Position numbers and translations under genes: made by a program. A model generated the notes under the pieces. The model worked only from the letters and a program-made list of their open reading frames with translations, did no database searches and was not told the DNA's origin. A stretch of DNA of 64,000 nucleotides from JADHUC01 sp964623055 (GTDB taxonomy: Bacteria > Planctomycetota > Planctomycetia > Pirellulales > Pirellulaceae): NCBI GenBank assembly GCA_964623055.1, contig CAZURK010000028.1:15601-79600 (forward strand), given 5' to 3'. Below are positions 45,973 through 55,102 of the stretch, in pieces. Numbering within the stretch: the stretch's first letter is position 1; each line of letters starts with the position of its first letter.

Positions 45973-46384
45973 GACAGCCCAAACGTTTTCCAACGCGAGT
46001 TGGCCTGATATGCCGCCTCGCGGATTTTCCTCAATGAACTGGGGATGCACAGTTGCGGAGTTCAAATACACGAAACTGGGCGGCCATTTCAATGTGAATT
46101 AGGAGGAATTCTCGTTTTGATAGTATGGAGAAGAACATGGGATCATCGAAATTGCGGAAAACTTTCTGCCGACGGGTTGCATGGCCAACTGCAGTTGCTA
46201 GACTTCTGCTCTGCGGGGTTATAGGCCCATTTATGCAAGATATAGTACGGAGCAGCGGGGATCTGAGCCCGATACACGGATGGGTCGAATCCCAGGATAC
46301 CGGATGGATGTCGACCAACTGGGGCACGGAGGGGACGTAAGAACGGATTCGCGATGACAGCACTTGTGCAATGCCGAGCCTTCG

Positions 46385-46864
46385 ATGTCTTCTCCGCTGG
46401 TTCTTGGCGAGCATCGCCGCGTTCTGGACGATCGGTATCGTGTGACAATCCCCCCCGAGATGGTCGCACGGATAGCATCTCCGGTGGCAGACTGCATTTT
46501 GGCGAAGGAGCGCGTGGGCGCGCTCAGCTTGTGGAATGCCGCGGAGTGGCATGGCAAGCTGGACGAGGGCATTCGGTTGGTTCAGGACAAGATGCAGGCG
46601 GGCCGCCTGGCCGGCCGAATCGAAGATGTCCAGATGCTGGGACGACTGCTGTCGACGCGCCATACCGTTGTTCGTCTTGGAGGGCGCGGACGACTGTCGG
46701 TTCCGGAGAGTTTTCGCGAGTTTCTCGGAGTGGATCCTGGAGGGGAAATCCTGGTCGTTGGAGCCGCCCTGTGCGTCGAGTTGTGGCGGCCGGACGCTTG
46801 GTTTGCGTATATCGAGGAGAGAATGCCGGAATTCCGGCGTCTGTTTGACAATCTATCGGGTTGA
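46385..46864 (+). CDS. MraZ-like double AbrB/SpoVT protein
   Basis: The 159-residue protein contains two copies of the swapped-hairpin DNA-binding motif: EHRRVLDDRYRVTIPPEM near residue 8 and GGRGRLSVPESFREFLGV near ~102. This is the MraZ arrangement, in which the ring-shaped repressor controls the division and cell wall cluster. Here it stands alone, flanked by a fatty-acid gene and DUF1844, with no mraW or ftsI beside it. It may regulate the distant mur-like genes or something else. Confidence 0.72.
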   Translation: MSSPLVLGEHRRVLDDRYRVTIPPEMVARIASPVADCILAKERVGALSLWNAAEWHGKLDEGIRLVQDKMQAGRLAGRIEDVQMLGRLLSTRHTVVRLGGRGRLSVPESFREFLGVDPGGEILVVGAALCVELWRPDAWFAYIEERMPEFRRLFDNLSG

Positions 46865-46995
46865 CCACCACGGGCGCTTGTGCCCGGCTTCGTAGAACGA
46901 TCGACGCCGCAAGCTCGTGCTGTTTTGTAGGGATGCAGTCACCGGTTGCCGTCAGGCGTAACTCGTTTTGCTGGCCGGGCACGACGCCCGTTTTT

Positions 46996-47427
46996 TCACG
47001 CCTTTTCTTCCTCGGGTGGCGCGTTGCTGACGGAGACGAACAACATCCGTAACTGATGGAGAATCTCTGACAGCATCCCCGACTCTTCCGTCGTCAGATT
47101 GCCCTTAGTCTTCTCCTCCAGCATTCCCAGCATGTCTATGCAGTGTTTGGCCACGTCGGGCCGAACAACGGGATGTCCTTCTGCGGGATCAGGCACCTGC
47201 CCCATGGATGCCACTGCCTGCGCCGCCAATGAAGTAACCAAGGCGGGGAATGATGCTGGCGGAAGTTGAGCGTCGGGCGCATCGGTTCCCCGTTGTTGGG
47301 TGCCCTCCTCCTCTTCTTGTTGCTGGTCTTCCTGCTTCGCGGCTTCCGCAGCCTGCTTTTCACGCTCCACTTGGCCTTTCCAGTCTTCGTCGATGACGAT
47401 CTTGCGTTCTTCCTGGTCCTCACTCAT
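46996..47427 (-). CDS. DUF1844 protein
   Basis: The 143-residue protein has a charged, Gln/Glu-rich N-terminal half (KQEDQQQEEEEG). The conserved DUF1844 part spans ~55-130: FPALVTSLAAQAVASMGQ, CIDMLGMLEEKTKGNLTTEE and ILHQLRMLFVSVS. It overlaps the end of pyrG by 4 bases (ATGA) and so is translated with it. The function of DUF1844 is unknown. Confidence 0.85.
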   Translation of the reverse strand: MSEDQEERKIVIDEDWKGQVEREKQAAEAAKQEDQQQEEEEGTQQRGTDAPDAQLPPASFPALVTSLAAQAVASMGQVPDPAEGHPVVRPDVAKHCIDMLGMLEEKTKGNLTTEESGMLSEILHQLRMLFVSVSNAPPEEEKA

Positions 47428-49058
47428 ACCTGGACCTCCTCCGCTTGCTTGCTACGGCTGACGTGGCGCTTGATCGCCGCTTCGACGAAGCCGCCGAACA
47501 GCGGGTGCACCGCCGTAGGCTTGGACTTGAATTCAGGATGAAACTGCACGGCGACAAACCACGGATGGTTGGGTATTTCAACGATTTCGACCAGTCTGCC
47601 CTCGTCGCTGGTACCTGCGACGATCATCCCGTGACTCTCGAACTGGACCCTGTATGTGTTATTGAACTCGTAGCGATGCCTGTGGCGTTCCGTGATGGAG
47701 TCGCTTCCGTAGCACTTCGCGGCGGTAGTGGATGGCTGCAGGTCCGTCGGCTGGGCCCCCAACCGCATCGTGCCGCCCTTGTCCACGATATTTCGCTGCG
47801 CGTCCAACAGGCAGATCACCGGATGTGGCGTCTCTTCGTTGAATTCCGTGGAATTGGCTTCGTCCAGCCCGATCACGTTGCGGGCGAATTCGGATACCGC
47901 GCATTGCAGCCCCAGGCAGATCCCAAAGAACGGTATTTTCCGTTCGCGAGCGAATCGCACCGCCCGAATCTTGCCCTCGATACCTCGGTCTCCGAATCCA
48001 CCGGGCACCAGCACGCCGTCGTACCCATCCAAGCAGTGTTCGGGGCCTTTTTCCTCGACATCCTCGCTGCGAATCTTGCCGATTCGGACTCGACCTTCGT
48101 GTTCCACGCCAGCGTGGTCGAGTGCTTCGTAGATGGACTTGTAGGCATCAGAGTGCTCGGCGTATTTGCCAACCACAGCAATGCTGACCTCGTGCCGCGG
48201 GTTGCGCAGTCGATGAATGAGGTCGCGCCAGTCGTCCAATTCGAGTGTTTCGGAAGACAGACTCAGCTTCTTCACAATCAACTCGTCCAGACCGTTGTCG
48301 ACGAGGCTCAGCGGAACCTCGTAGATTGAAAGCTCCTTGTCCTTTTCCTCGATCACCGCCTCGAGGGGAACGTTGCAGAATAACGCCATTTTCTTGCGGG
48401 CGTCCAACGGAATCGGTGTTTCGGTACGGCAAATGAGGATATCCGGCTGGATACCGATCTGACGCAACTGACCCACTGAATGCTGCGTGGGCTTCGTTTT
48501 CAACTCGCCTGCCGCTTTAAGGTAGGGTACGAGCGTCAAATGGATGTACAGGCAATTCTCTTTGCCCACATCCAGCGAGAATTGACGGATGGCCTCCAGA
48601 AACGGCTGACTCTCGATGTCGCCTGCCGTACCGCCGATTTCGGTGATGACGACATCCGTCTCGGAGTCGGCCAACTTGTGGATAACCCCCTTAATCTCGT
48701 TGGTTATGTGCGGAATGATCTGAATCGTCTTGCCCAGAAACTCGCCTCGTCGTTCCTTTTCGATCACCGACAGATAGATTTGGCCGGTCGTGTAGTTGGA
48801 ATCGCGTGACAGCGGGCTACTAGTAAACCGTTCGTAGTGGCCCAGATCCAAATCGGTCTCACTGCCGTCATCCAGGACGTATACCTCACCATGCTGGTAG
48901 GGATTCATGGTCCCTGGGTCGACGTTGATATAGGGATCCAGTTTCTGGATCTTCACTCGCAAACCGCGCCGTTCCAGCAACATGCCGATCGAAGCGCTGG
49001 TGAGCCCCTTGCCAAGTGAACTGACGACTCCTCCGGTGACAAAGATGTGTTTGGTCAT
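47424..49058 (-). CDS. pyrG: CTP synthase
   Basis: The start at 49058 (TKHIFVTGGVVSSLGKGLTSA) gives 544 residues, the normal length. The N-terminal amidoligase domain has the P-loop-like GGVVSSLGKG. The C-terminal glutaminase has the Cys nucleophile in FGICLGLQCAV and the His/Glu pair in VQFHPEFKS. It makes CTP from UTP, ATP and glutamine. It follows kdsB, whose product consumes CTP to make CMP-Kdo, and precedes a coupled DUF1844 gene. Confidence 0.97.
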   Translation of the reverse strand: MTKHIFVTGGVVSSLGKGLTSASIGMLLERRGLRVKIQKLDPYINVDPGTMNPYQHGEVYVLDDGSETDLDLGHYERFTSSPLSRDSNYTTGQIYLSVIEKERRGEFLGKTIQIIPHITNEIKGVIHKLADSETDVVITEIGGTAGDIESQPFLEAIRQFSLDVGKENCLYIHLTLVPYLKAAGELKTKPTQHSVGQLRQIGIQPDILICRTETPIPLDARKKMALFCNVPLEAVIEEKDKELSIYEVPLSLVDNGLDELIVKKLSLSSETLELDDWRDLIHRLRNPRHEVSIAVVGKYAEHSDAYKSIYEALDHAGVEHEGRVRIGKIRSEDVEEKGPEHCLDGYDGVLVPGGFGDRGIEGKIRAVRFARERKIPFFGICLGLQCAVSEFARNVIGLDEANSTEFNEETPHPVICLLDAQRNIVDKGGTMRLGAQPTDLQPSTTAAKCYGSDSITERHRHRYEFNNTYRVQFESHGMIVAGTSDEGRLVEIVEIPNHPWFVAVQFHPEFKSKPTAVHPLFGGFVEAAIKRHVSRSKQAEEVQV

Positions 49059-49228
49059 TTCGCTTAACAACCTTCCTGGCAGATGATTCCTGCTGGCACC
49101 CGAAAAGCGGAAATCCAATACCGCGCATGATCAACGCAAACGGTATGGGAGAAACACTTTACGGATCGACAGAGCGATGGTGGAGAGAAACTGGACATGG
49201 CCAAGGCGTTTGGCCCTGGAACAGCATC

Positions 49229-50011
49229 TTAGCAATTATTGGCCCGTCTGACAAATGCCCGGTAATCATCGGGCGTGTCGATCCCGATCGTCGGTTTGTC
49301 GATCACGCCTACCAGAATTGTCTGGCCAGCCGAGAGAACTCGCAGTTGTTCGAGGCGTTCCAATTTCTCCAGTGCGGACTGCGGCATGCTGGCGAGCCGA
49401 AAGAGGAAATCGCGTCGATAGGCGTACAGGCCGACGTGTTGGTAGAAGTGCGGCGGATCGGCACATAGAAGCCGGTCGTCCCACTCGCGGGCATGAGGGA
49501 TCGCACTGCGGCTGAAATAGAGGGCCCGGCCGCTTTCGTCAAAGACCACCTTCACACAGGCGGGGTCATCCAACTGCTTCCGGCTTCGGATGGGCGTGGC
49601 TAGCGTCGACATGACGGCTTGCGGTTCATCCTCAAGAAGACCGATAGCCAAATCGATAGAATCGGCCGCGATTTCCGGTTCGTCACCCTGGACGTTGACG
49701 ACTACGTCCACGTCGGGCAGCGCGCGAGCCAGTTCGGCAACTCGATCGGTCCCGCTTGCCGCCGTGGGGCTCGTCATACGGACTTCGCCGCCGAAACGTT
49801 GAACCTCCGCAGCGATCTCTTCGTGGTCCGCCGCCACACAAATCCCCAGTGGTTTGGAGGCCCGGCTGGCAGCTTCGTAAGTGTGCTGTAGCACCGATTT
49901 GCCGGTCTCGCGCAGAAGGAGTTTTCGCGGCAGGCGGGTCGAGGCAAGGCGAGCGGGAATAACGATATAGGTGCGATATCGCACTCGCAGTCTTGGGGCT
50001 TCCGTGGCCAT
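49229..50011 (-). CDS. kdsB: 3-deoxy-manno-octulosonate cytidylyltransferase
   Basis: The start at 50011 follows GAGGAGG. The 260-residue protein has the nucleotidyltransferase signature VIPARLASTRLPRKLLL, then VNVQGDEPEI, ALYFSRSAIPHARE and FYQHVGLYAYRRDFL, all classical KdsB landmarks. It activates Kdo as CMP-Kdo for lipopolysaccharide core, which supports a Gram-negative, LPS-bearing envelope. It probably shares a transcript with pyrG (170-base gap). Confidence 0.95.
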   Translation of the reverse strand: MATEAPRLRVRYRTYIVIPARLASTRLPRKLLLRETGKSVLQHTYEAASRASKPLGICVAADHEEIAAEVQRFGGEVRMTSPTAASGTDRVAELARALPDVDVVVNVQGDEPEIAADSIDLAIGLLEDEPQAVMSTLATPIRSRKQLDDPACVKVVFDESGRALYFSRSAIPHAREWDDRLLCADPPHFYQHVGLYAYRRDFLFRLASMPQSALEKLERLEQLRVLSAGQTILVGVIDKPTIGIDTPDDYRAFVRRANNC

Positions 50012-50181
50012 CGACCATATCCTCCTCGTTTCCTTCCAAGCCGAAAGCGGTTTTCTATCCGATCTTCCCGCCCTGGGACAGTTCAATCGTCCGATTGCGG
50101 TGTGAAGCTGTCAGTGCTTTCACCCAATGACCGACGCCCCGAGCGAGAGCATCGCGGAAGTCACTGTCGCAACATTTCGCC

Positions 50182-50210
50182 TTGACACCGTCCAGGCAAT
50201 CCAAAACAAT
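50182..50210 (+). promoter_or_regulatory. Candidate promoter upstream of the MurE-like gene
   Basis: TTGACA (50182-50187) and AACAAT (50205-50210) are separated by 17 bases. The -10 box matches at only four of six positions. It lies in a 350-base gap (50012-50361) between divergent genes in which no other gene is visible. Confidence 0.4.
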
Positions 50211-50361
50211 TCGCGGCCGAAAAGGACGGTTTGCCGCGAAGGAAAAATGACCCATTCCGTATCTCGCCAAGGAAGGATTCTTGGCCACGGGGCAGCCGCC
50301 GGATTGGCGACTCGTGCCGATGGTTTCCCGCACTGCATAAAGGGCAAGGAGGCCTTTTCCT

Positions 50362-51897
50362 ATGCAATCACCCCATCCTGCTGAAGGCGTTAGCCTGCGC
50401 GAAGTTTTCCCTCACAGTCGCATCTACGGCAGTCAGGACATCCGGATTTCGTCTTGCTGTGCCGATCCTCACGTCTGTCGACGAGGCGACTTGTTCGTGG
50501 CTGTGGAATCGCCCGAACTTGATGGTCACGATTTCGCGGACGAGGCCGTTCGCCGTGGCGCCAAAGCGATCCTAGCCGAACGGCAATTGCCGGTCGACAC
50601 GCCAATCTGCATCGTGCCGGATAGCCGGGACGCATACGGACACCTATGCCAGACCCTCGCGGGCCATCCCAGCCTTCACCTGCGGACGATCGGTGTCTCG
50701 GGGACGAACGGCAAGACGGTCACCAGTCTGCTGATCGCTTCCGTTTTGAATGCGGCAAAGCAGTGCACCGGTGTGTTAAGCACGATTGCTTACGACGACG
50801 GCTCGGAGCGAGTCCCGGCGGCGAGGACTACCCCTGCGGCATCGGAACTTGCTAACTGGATGGCCCGGATGCGTGCTAGCGGTTGCGTGAATGCGGTGCT
50901 AGAAGTATCCAGCCGAGCGCTAGCGGAGAAGCGCATCGCCGGCGTCGGGTTCGACGCAGCGGTATTGACGAACCTTCGACGTGATCACCTGGACTTCCAC
51001 GGCACAATCACCAACTACCGCCAAGCGAAGGCTCGTTTGTTCCAACACTTGAAGCCGGACGGCTTTGCCGTGGTCAATGCGGATGATCCGGCCAGCAAGT
51101 TCCTCCTAAAAAACCTGGACTGCCCAACGATCACGGTGGGAATGCGCATGCCCGCCGAGTTGAGCGCAGAAGTCGTCGAGCGTTATGCTGGCGAGCAGAC
51201 CATTTTGCTCACCGCTGGGAACGAAACCGTCGCCGTGCAAACCCGCATGTTCGGGGATCATCATGTACACAACTGCTTGGCTGCTGCGGCCGTTGGATTG
51301 GTCCTGGGGTTGGACTTGACGACCGTAGCTCGCGGGCTGGAATCGGTAGACTGCATCCCCGGCTGCCTCGAGCCGATCGTCTGTGGGCAACCGTTTGGCG
51401 TGTACGTCGATAGTGCCAGGACGCCCGACACCTTGGCTGTCAGCCTTCGGGCGCTCAGACAGGTCACATCAGGCCGAGTGATCTGCGTTTTCGGTGCCGA
51501 TGCAGATCGTGATCCGGGCGAAAGGCCTTTGTTGGGAAGGGTCGTCGAGCGTTCGGCGGATCTGGGGATTATTACGTGCGACAACCCACGTTGGGAACCG
51601 CCGCTGGAGATCGCCCACGACATCATCGACGGATACCGTCGTCCGGCGCGAGCTCACGTGCTGCCGAACCGCGCGGAGGCCATTCGTTGGGCGCTGGGCC
51701 AAGCGGAGCCGGGCGACGCCATTCTGATCGCAGGAAAAGGCGATCAAGGTGGCCAGATCGTGGGCGATGACGAGCAGGATTTCGACGATCGAGAAGTGGC
51801 CAGCGAGTGGCTGTTCGAAGTCGGAGCCAAGATCGACTACCAGCAGCACGACAGAGAGGTCATACCCTTCAACTCCGGCGTGCAATTCGCGAACTAG
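50362..51897 (+). CDS. Divergent MurE-type UDP-MurNAc-tripeptide ligase paralogue
   Basis: The ATG follows AAGGAGG with a 9-base gap. The 511-residue protein has the three Mur-ligase domains. Walker A GVSGTNGKTVTS is intact (111-122), TTPAASEL resembles the family TTP region, a Lys that may be carbamylated is kept in QAKARLF, and CDNPRWEPP (406-414) matches the DNPR motif that selects diaminopimelate. Several usually conserved residues differ: EVSSRAL for EVSSHAL (~181), PGCLE for PGR-E (~333), DSARTPD for DYAHTPD (~350) and AGKGDQGGQ for AGKGHExYQ (~457). It may have altered activity or substrate. The MurF-like protein 9 bases downstream is also degenerate. Confidence 0.82.
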   Translation: MQSPHPAEGVSLREVFPHSRIYGSQDIRISSCCADPHVCRRGDLFVAVESPELDGHDFADEAVRRGAKAILAERQLPVDTPICIVPDSRDAYGHLCQTLAGHPSLHLRTIGVSGTNGKTVTSLLIASVLNAAKQCTGVLSTIAYDDGSERVPAARTTPAASELANWMARMRASGCVNAVLEVSSRALAEKRIAGVGFDAAVLTNLRRDHLDFHGTITNYRQAKARLFQHLKPDGFAVVNADDPASKFLLKNLDCPTITVGMRMPAELSAEVVERYAGEQTILLTAGNETVAVQTRMFGDHHVHNCLAAAAVGLVLGLDLTTVARGLESVDCIPGCLEPIVCGQPFGVYVDSARTPDTLAVSLRALRQVTSGRVICVFGADADRDPGERPLLGRVVERSADLGIITCDNPRWEPPLEIAHDIIDGYRRPARAHVLPNRAEAIRWALGQAEPGDAILIAGKGDQGGQIVGDDEQDFDDREVASEWLFEVGAKIDYQQHDREVIPFNSGVQFAN

Positions 51898-51906
51898 ACC
51901 ACAGCA

Positions 51907-52929
51907 ATGATCAGTCTTTGCATCCAAGAACTCGCTGAAATCATAGGGGGCCGATTGCACCTCGGTGTGATGCCGCCGTTGGGCGGCGGACTGGAGCCGA
52001 TCGGGCGGGTGGTCGTGAATATGTGCGACGTACAACCGGGCGATGTGTTCTGGGCCACGGATACGGCGGAACATGACGCTGCCGCGCGTGCTGACGGTGC
52101 TTTCGCGCGAGGTGCATTGGGCGTTGTCGCCGCCGGTAGGCGTGTCGAACCGTGGGCCGGCAAGTTCAGTGTGGTTGTCCAGGATGCGTCGAGGGCCCTG
52201 TGGCAGTTGGCCGCGTGGTCGCGTCGGCGGTTTTTGGGCCAGCTTATTGCCGTGACCGGCGGCGCGGGAAGAGCCGCGACGGCGACGATGATCGACGCAG
52301 TGCTTCGCGAGAGATTCATGGGAATGTCGTTCGCGCAGGACGTGACTTGCGGTTTGAAGCTTCCGCTGTCGATGCTGGCGTTGGACGAATCGTACGATTT
52401 CGCCGTAGTGGAATACGCGGCCGGCCAATTGAGCCAGGTTGGAGCATTATCGCACTTGTGCTGTCCGGACGTAGCTGTTATTAACTGCGCCGCCGCCGAG
52501 GGGACGCCGGTCGGCGACCTGGCGGGCGAATTGGAAATGCTGGAAGCTCTGCCCGACGATGGTTGGGTGGTGCTGAACGGCGACATTCCGCCGATGTGCG
52601 AGTCGGCCAGTTGCCTGGGCGGACGAGCATTGTTGGTTGGGCGATGTCCGCACTGCGATGTGGTTGCCAGCGATGTTTGCAGCCGCTCGGGTGAGTTGTC
52701 GTTTATGGCAGATGGCGTACGGCTTCAAGTGCCCGCTTTGGGGCGACGTCACCTGCACTCCGCTCTGGCCGCATTTGCGGTGGGCCGGATCATGAACATG
52801 TCGCCGAACGAGGTCGTCGTGGCGTTGTCACGGTTTCGGCGGCCACCCGTATGCAGCCGAGAAAGGCAGATGGACGGCGTGGTAGACGGCCTGCGGCACG
52901 GGACGTCGTCGCTTCCAGAAGCGGCATGA
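51907..52929 (+). CDS. Degenerate MurF-like protein lacking Walker A lysine and C-terminal domain
   Basis: The 340-residue protein follows the MurE-like gene by 9 bases. The N-terminal domain (RVVVNMCDVQPGDVFWA) and central domain (SMLALDESYDFAVVEYAAGQ, CPDVAVINCAA, LEMLEALPDDGWVVLNGD) track MurF. At the ATP site the expected TGSNGKTTT reads VTGGAGRAAT (~116-125), so the catalytic Lys and Thr are lost. The reading frame stops about where domain 2 ends (YxxxHSALAAFAVGR), so the third, ligand-binding domain is missing. It is unlikely to be an ATP-dependent ligase. It could bind a muropeptide or partner with the MurE-like protein. Confidence 0.72.
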   Translation: MISLCIQELAEIIGGRLHLGVMPPLGGGLEPIGRVVVNMCDVQPGDVFWATDTAEHDAAARADGAFARGALGVVAAGRRVEPWAGKFSVVVQDASRALWQLAAWSRRRFLGQLIAVTGGAGRAATATMIDAVLRERFMGMSFAQDVTCGLKLPLSMLALDESYDFAVVEYAAGQLSQVGALSHLCCPDVAVINCAAAEGTPVGDLAGELEMLEALPDDGWVVLNGDIPPMCESASCLGGRALLVGRCPHCDVVASDVCSRSGELSFMADGVRLQVPALGRRHLHSALAAFAVGRIMNMSPNEVVVALSRFRRPPVCSRERQMDGVVDGLRHGTSSLPEAA

Positions 52930-53544
52930 CGAGAAACCATGAGAGGAACGACGAAACGTCTTAGAGGAGATCGGAACGAATCACAACGTTTAGCGACAGC
53001 TTCACCGTTTGTGTCGTGCATGCGGGAACTCGACACAGCCCTCCCTCCTGGGTCGAAGCATTACGCCTGTAGATAGCAGTTTCTGGGTCGACTGCTTCCA
53101 CGGGCGCTTCACGGTGAAGCTTGTACTGCGCGTCGGAGCGGCGCTTTGCGTCGCTCCGACGCCAGGGACCACGCCAAGGGCGGTGCTCCGTAGTCACGGG
53201 GACCGCCCTTTGGTGTTTCTTGCGTCGGGATGTGGGACGCGGGATGCAGGCCAACCGCGCGGTCAGGGGACTCGTCGAGCCTCGGGGCGAATGCGACTCG
53301 CTGAAAAGTATCTCGGATCGCGTCCCCCGTGTCTCGCATCCCGCTTCCCGCCCCGAACCTCCACCCCTCGCTACGCGTCCACTTGTGAGAAAGAACGCGC
53401 CCGATCACAATGGTCTTTCCTTGGCCGAAGCCAGAGTTGAGATTCAAGACGTACAGAGCATTTCGGCTATTGGCGTTTTGTGTTTTGGATTTGTTTCGGA
53501 TTTCGTGCTTCGGATTTCGAGTTTATTGCCTGTGGGGGATTGCC
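52930..53544. other. 615-base gap with several inverted repeats before argG
   Basis: No gene is supported. A perfect 11-bp hairpin (GCGTCGGAGCG/CGCTCCGACGC) lies at 53130-53162. A second, imperfect one (CCAAGGGCGGT/ACCGCCCTTTGG) lies near 53173-53214. Paired gcgggatgc and gcatcccgc copies occur at ~53240 and ~53338. From about 53470 a T-rich stretch repeats ttcggatttcg (53501 and 53513). These look like decayed intergenic repeats; a regulatory leader for argG is possible. Confidence 0.45.
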
Positions 53545-54759
53545 ATGCCTAGTTGTGTGTTGGCTTACTCGGGTGGATTAGATACGTCAGTGATATTGGG
53601 ATGGTTGATGGACGAGGGCTACGAGGTCCACGCCGTCTACGTGGATCTGGGGCAGCCTTGCGAGGACCGCGAAGCCATCCTGCAGAAGGCTCGCGACATT
53701 GGCGCTGCCAGTGCCCAGATCGTCGATGCCCAGGAGGAGCTCTGCCGCGATTTTGCATTCCCCGTGCTTCAGTGGCAGGCCAAATACGAAGGAATCTACC
53801 TGCTGGGCACGTCGATCGCGCGGCCCTTGATTTCCAGGAAGTGTCTTCAGGTGGCGCGCGACGTCGGCGCAAGCGCCTATGCCCACGGCGCGACCGGCAA
53901 GGGCAACGACCAATGCCGATTCCAGCTTGCCGCCGACGCCCTGGACCCGAGTGTGACCGTGATTGCGCCGTGGCGTATCAAACGCTTTCGGGACACATTC
54001 CCCGGACGCAGCGAAATGATCGCTTACTGCGATCAGAAGAATATCCCCGTCAAAGCATCTGCCGACCAGCCGTATAGCTCGGACGAAAACTGCCTGCACA
54101 TCAGCTACGAGGCTGGGCAACTGGAGGATCTGAACGTCAACGGTGTCGAACTCGTGGAATTCGGCATGACCACCTCGCCGCAGGAAGCGCCCGACGCAAT
54201 CGAGAACGTTAAGATCGGCTTTGACGCCGGGGTGCCGGTGAGTGTCAACGGTCAGTCTTGCTCTGCGTTCGAGATAGTCAAGACTTTGAACGACATCGGC
54301 GGCCGCAACGGCATCGGACGCATCGACACGGTGGAGAACCGTTTTGTGGGGATGAAGAGCCGCGGCGTGTACGAGGCTCCCGGCATGACGATCTTGTACG
54401 ATGCGTTGATGGTGCTCGAGCAAATCACGATGGACCGCGATTTGATCCACCTTCGCAATCGGCTCGCACCAGAAGTGGCGGAAATGGTGTACTACGGATA
54501 CTGGTACGTGCCGAAGATGGACGCGTTGATGGCGTTTATCACGGATGCGCAAACGACCGTCACCGGCGAAGTGAGCTTGAATCTGTACAAGGGCAACGTC
54601 GCGGTCGATGGCCGCACCAGCCCGAACAGCTTGTACGACGAAGGAATCGCCACGATGGAAGGCGGCGGTTCGTACAACCAAGACGACGCCGAGGGATTCA
54701 TGCGAATTCAGGGCTTGCCCAGCCGCGTGCAAGCTCGGGTGACGCCGCGAGAATTCTAA
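53545..54759 (+). CDS. argG: Argininosuccinate synthase
   Basis: The ATG at 53545 follows GGGGGA; an upstream extension of the frame (to 53410) is rejected because it would add a leader unlike the family. The 404-residue product starts CVLAYSGGLDTSVILGWL, the ATP-pyrophosphatase P-loop, and continues with HGATGKGNDQCRF, APWRIKR and YSSDENCLHISYEAG, all diagnostic. It joins citrulline and aspartate in arginine synthesis. No other arg gene is adjacent. Confidence 0.97.
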   Translation: MPSCVLAYSGGLDTSVILGWLMDEGYEVHAVYVDLGQPCEDREAILQKARDIGAASAQIVDAQEELCRDFAFPVLQWQAKYEGIYLLGTSIARPLISRKCLQVARDVGASAYAHGATGKGNDQCRFQLAADALDPSVTVIAPWRIKRFRDTFPGRSEMIAYCDQKNIPVKASADQPYSSDENCLHISYEAGQLEDLNVNGVELVEFGMTTSPQEAPDAIENVKIGFDAGVPVSVNGQSCSAFEIVKTLNDIGGRNGIGRIDTVENRFVGMKSRGVYEAPGMTILYDALMVLEQITMDRDLIHLRNRLAPEVAEMVYYGYWYVPKMDALMAFITDAQTTVTGEVSLNLYKGNVAVDGRTSPNSLYDEGIATMEGGGSYNQDDAEGFMRIQGLPSRVQARVTPREF

Positions 54760-55102
54760 GCGTCGCCGAACGACTTTGGTTGCGGCTCTGCCGCGCCAAG
54801 AGATTCTCGGCTTTCTGGGGGCGGAGGTCTTTACTCTCCCCCCCAGCAGCATATACTACCATCAAGGTCTCGGCTTGGAGACCGCCACCTCGAAATCCAT
54901 ACATTTCTGCTTTCTGGCTGAACATTCAGGGCGACAACGGGCGCGTTAGCGCTCGATGGGATTACGTTCGCGGCACGGTTGGGTCTACGCGTCGTCAAGG
55001 ACGATTCTTGACGTCTCGCGGGGCGAGCAACGTAGTGCTGTCTTTCTCAGGAAACGTCTTCGTAACGACCCACAGACCGGTACCTAGTCGAGGGCATTTG
55101 CG
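54760..55102. other. 343-base gap before the receiver-PP2C gene
   Basis: No gene is visible. A short ggtctcggcttggagacc hairpin lies near 54867-54884 and a poly-C run (ctcccccccag) near 54836-54846. No clear promoter was recognised. Confidence 0.3.

Noticed and set aside
46125..46340. Possible 71-residue protein starting MEKNMGSSKLRKTF
   Set aside because: No ribosome site at a usable distance, no domain, and the composition does not resemble the window's other genes.
50055..50384. Short ORFs on both strands in the kdsB-murE gap
   Set aside because: They are mutually overlapping, lack ribosome sites and have no recognisable motifs.
53410..53544. Extra N-terminal residues for argininosuccinate synthase
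   Set aside because: The family begins at CVLAYSGG; the extra part is hydrophobic and derived from a T-rich repeat stretch.
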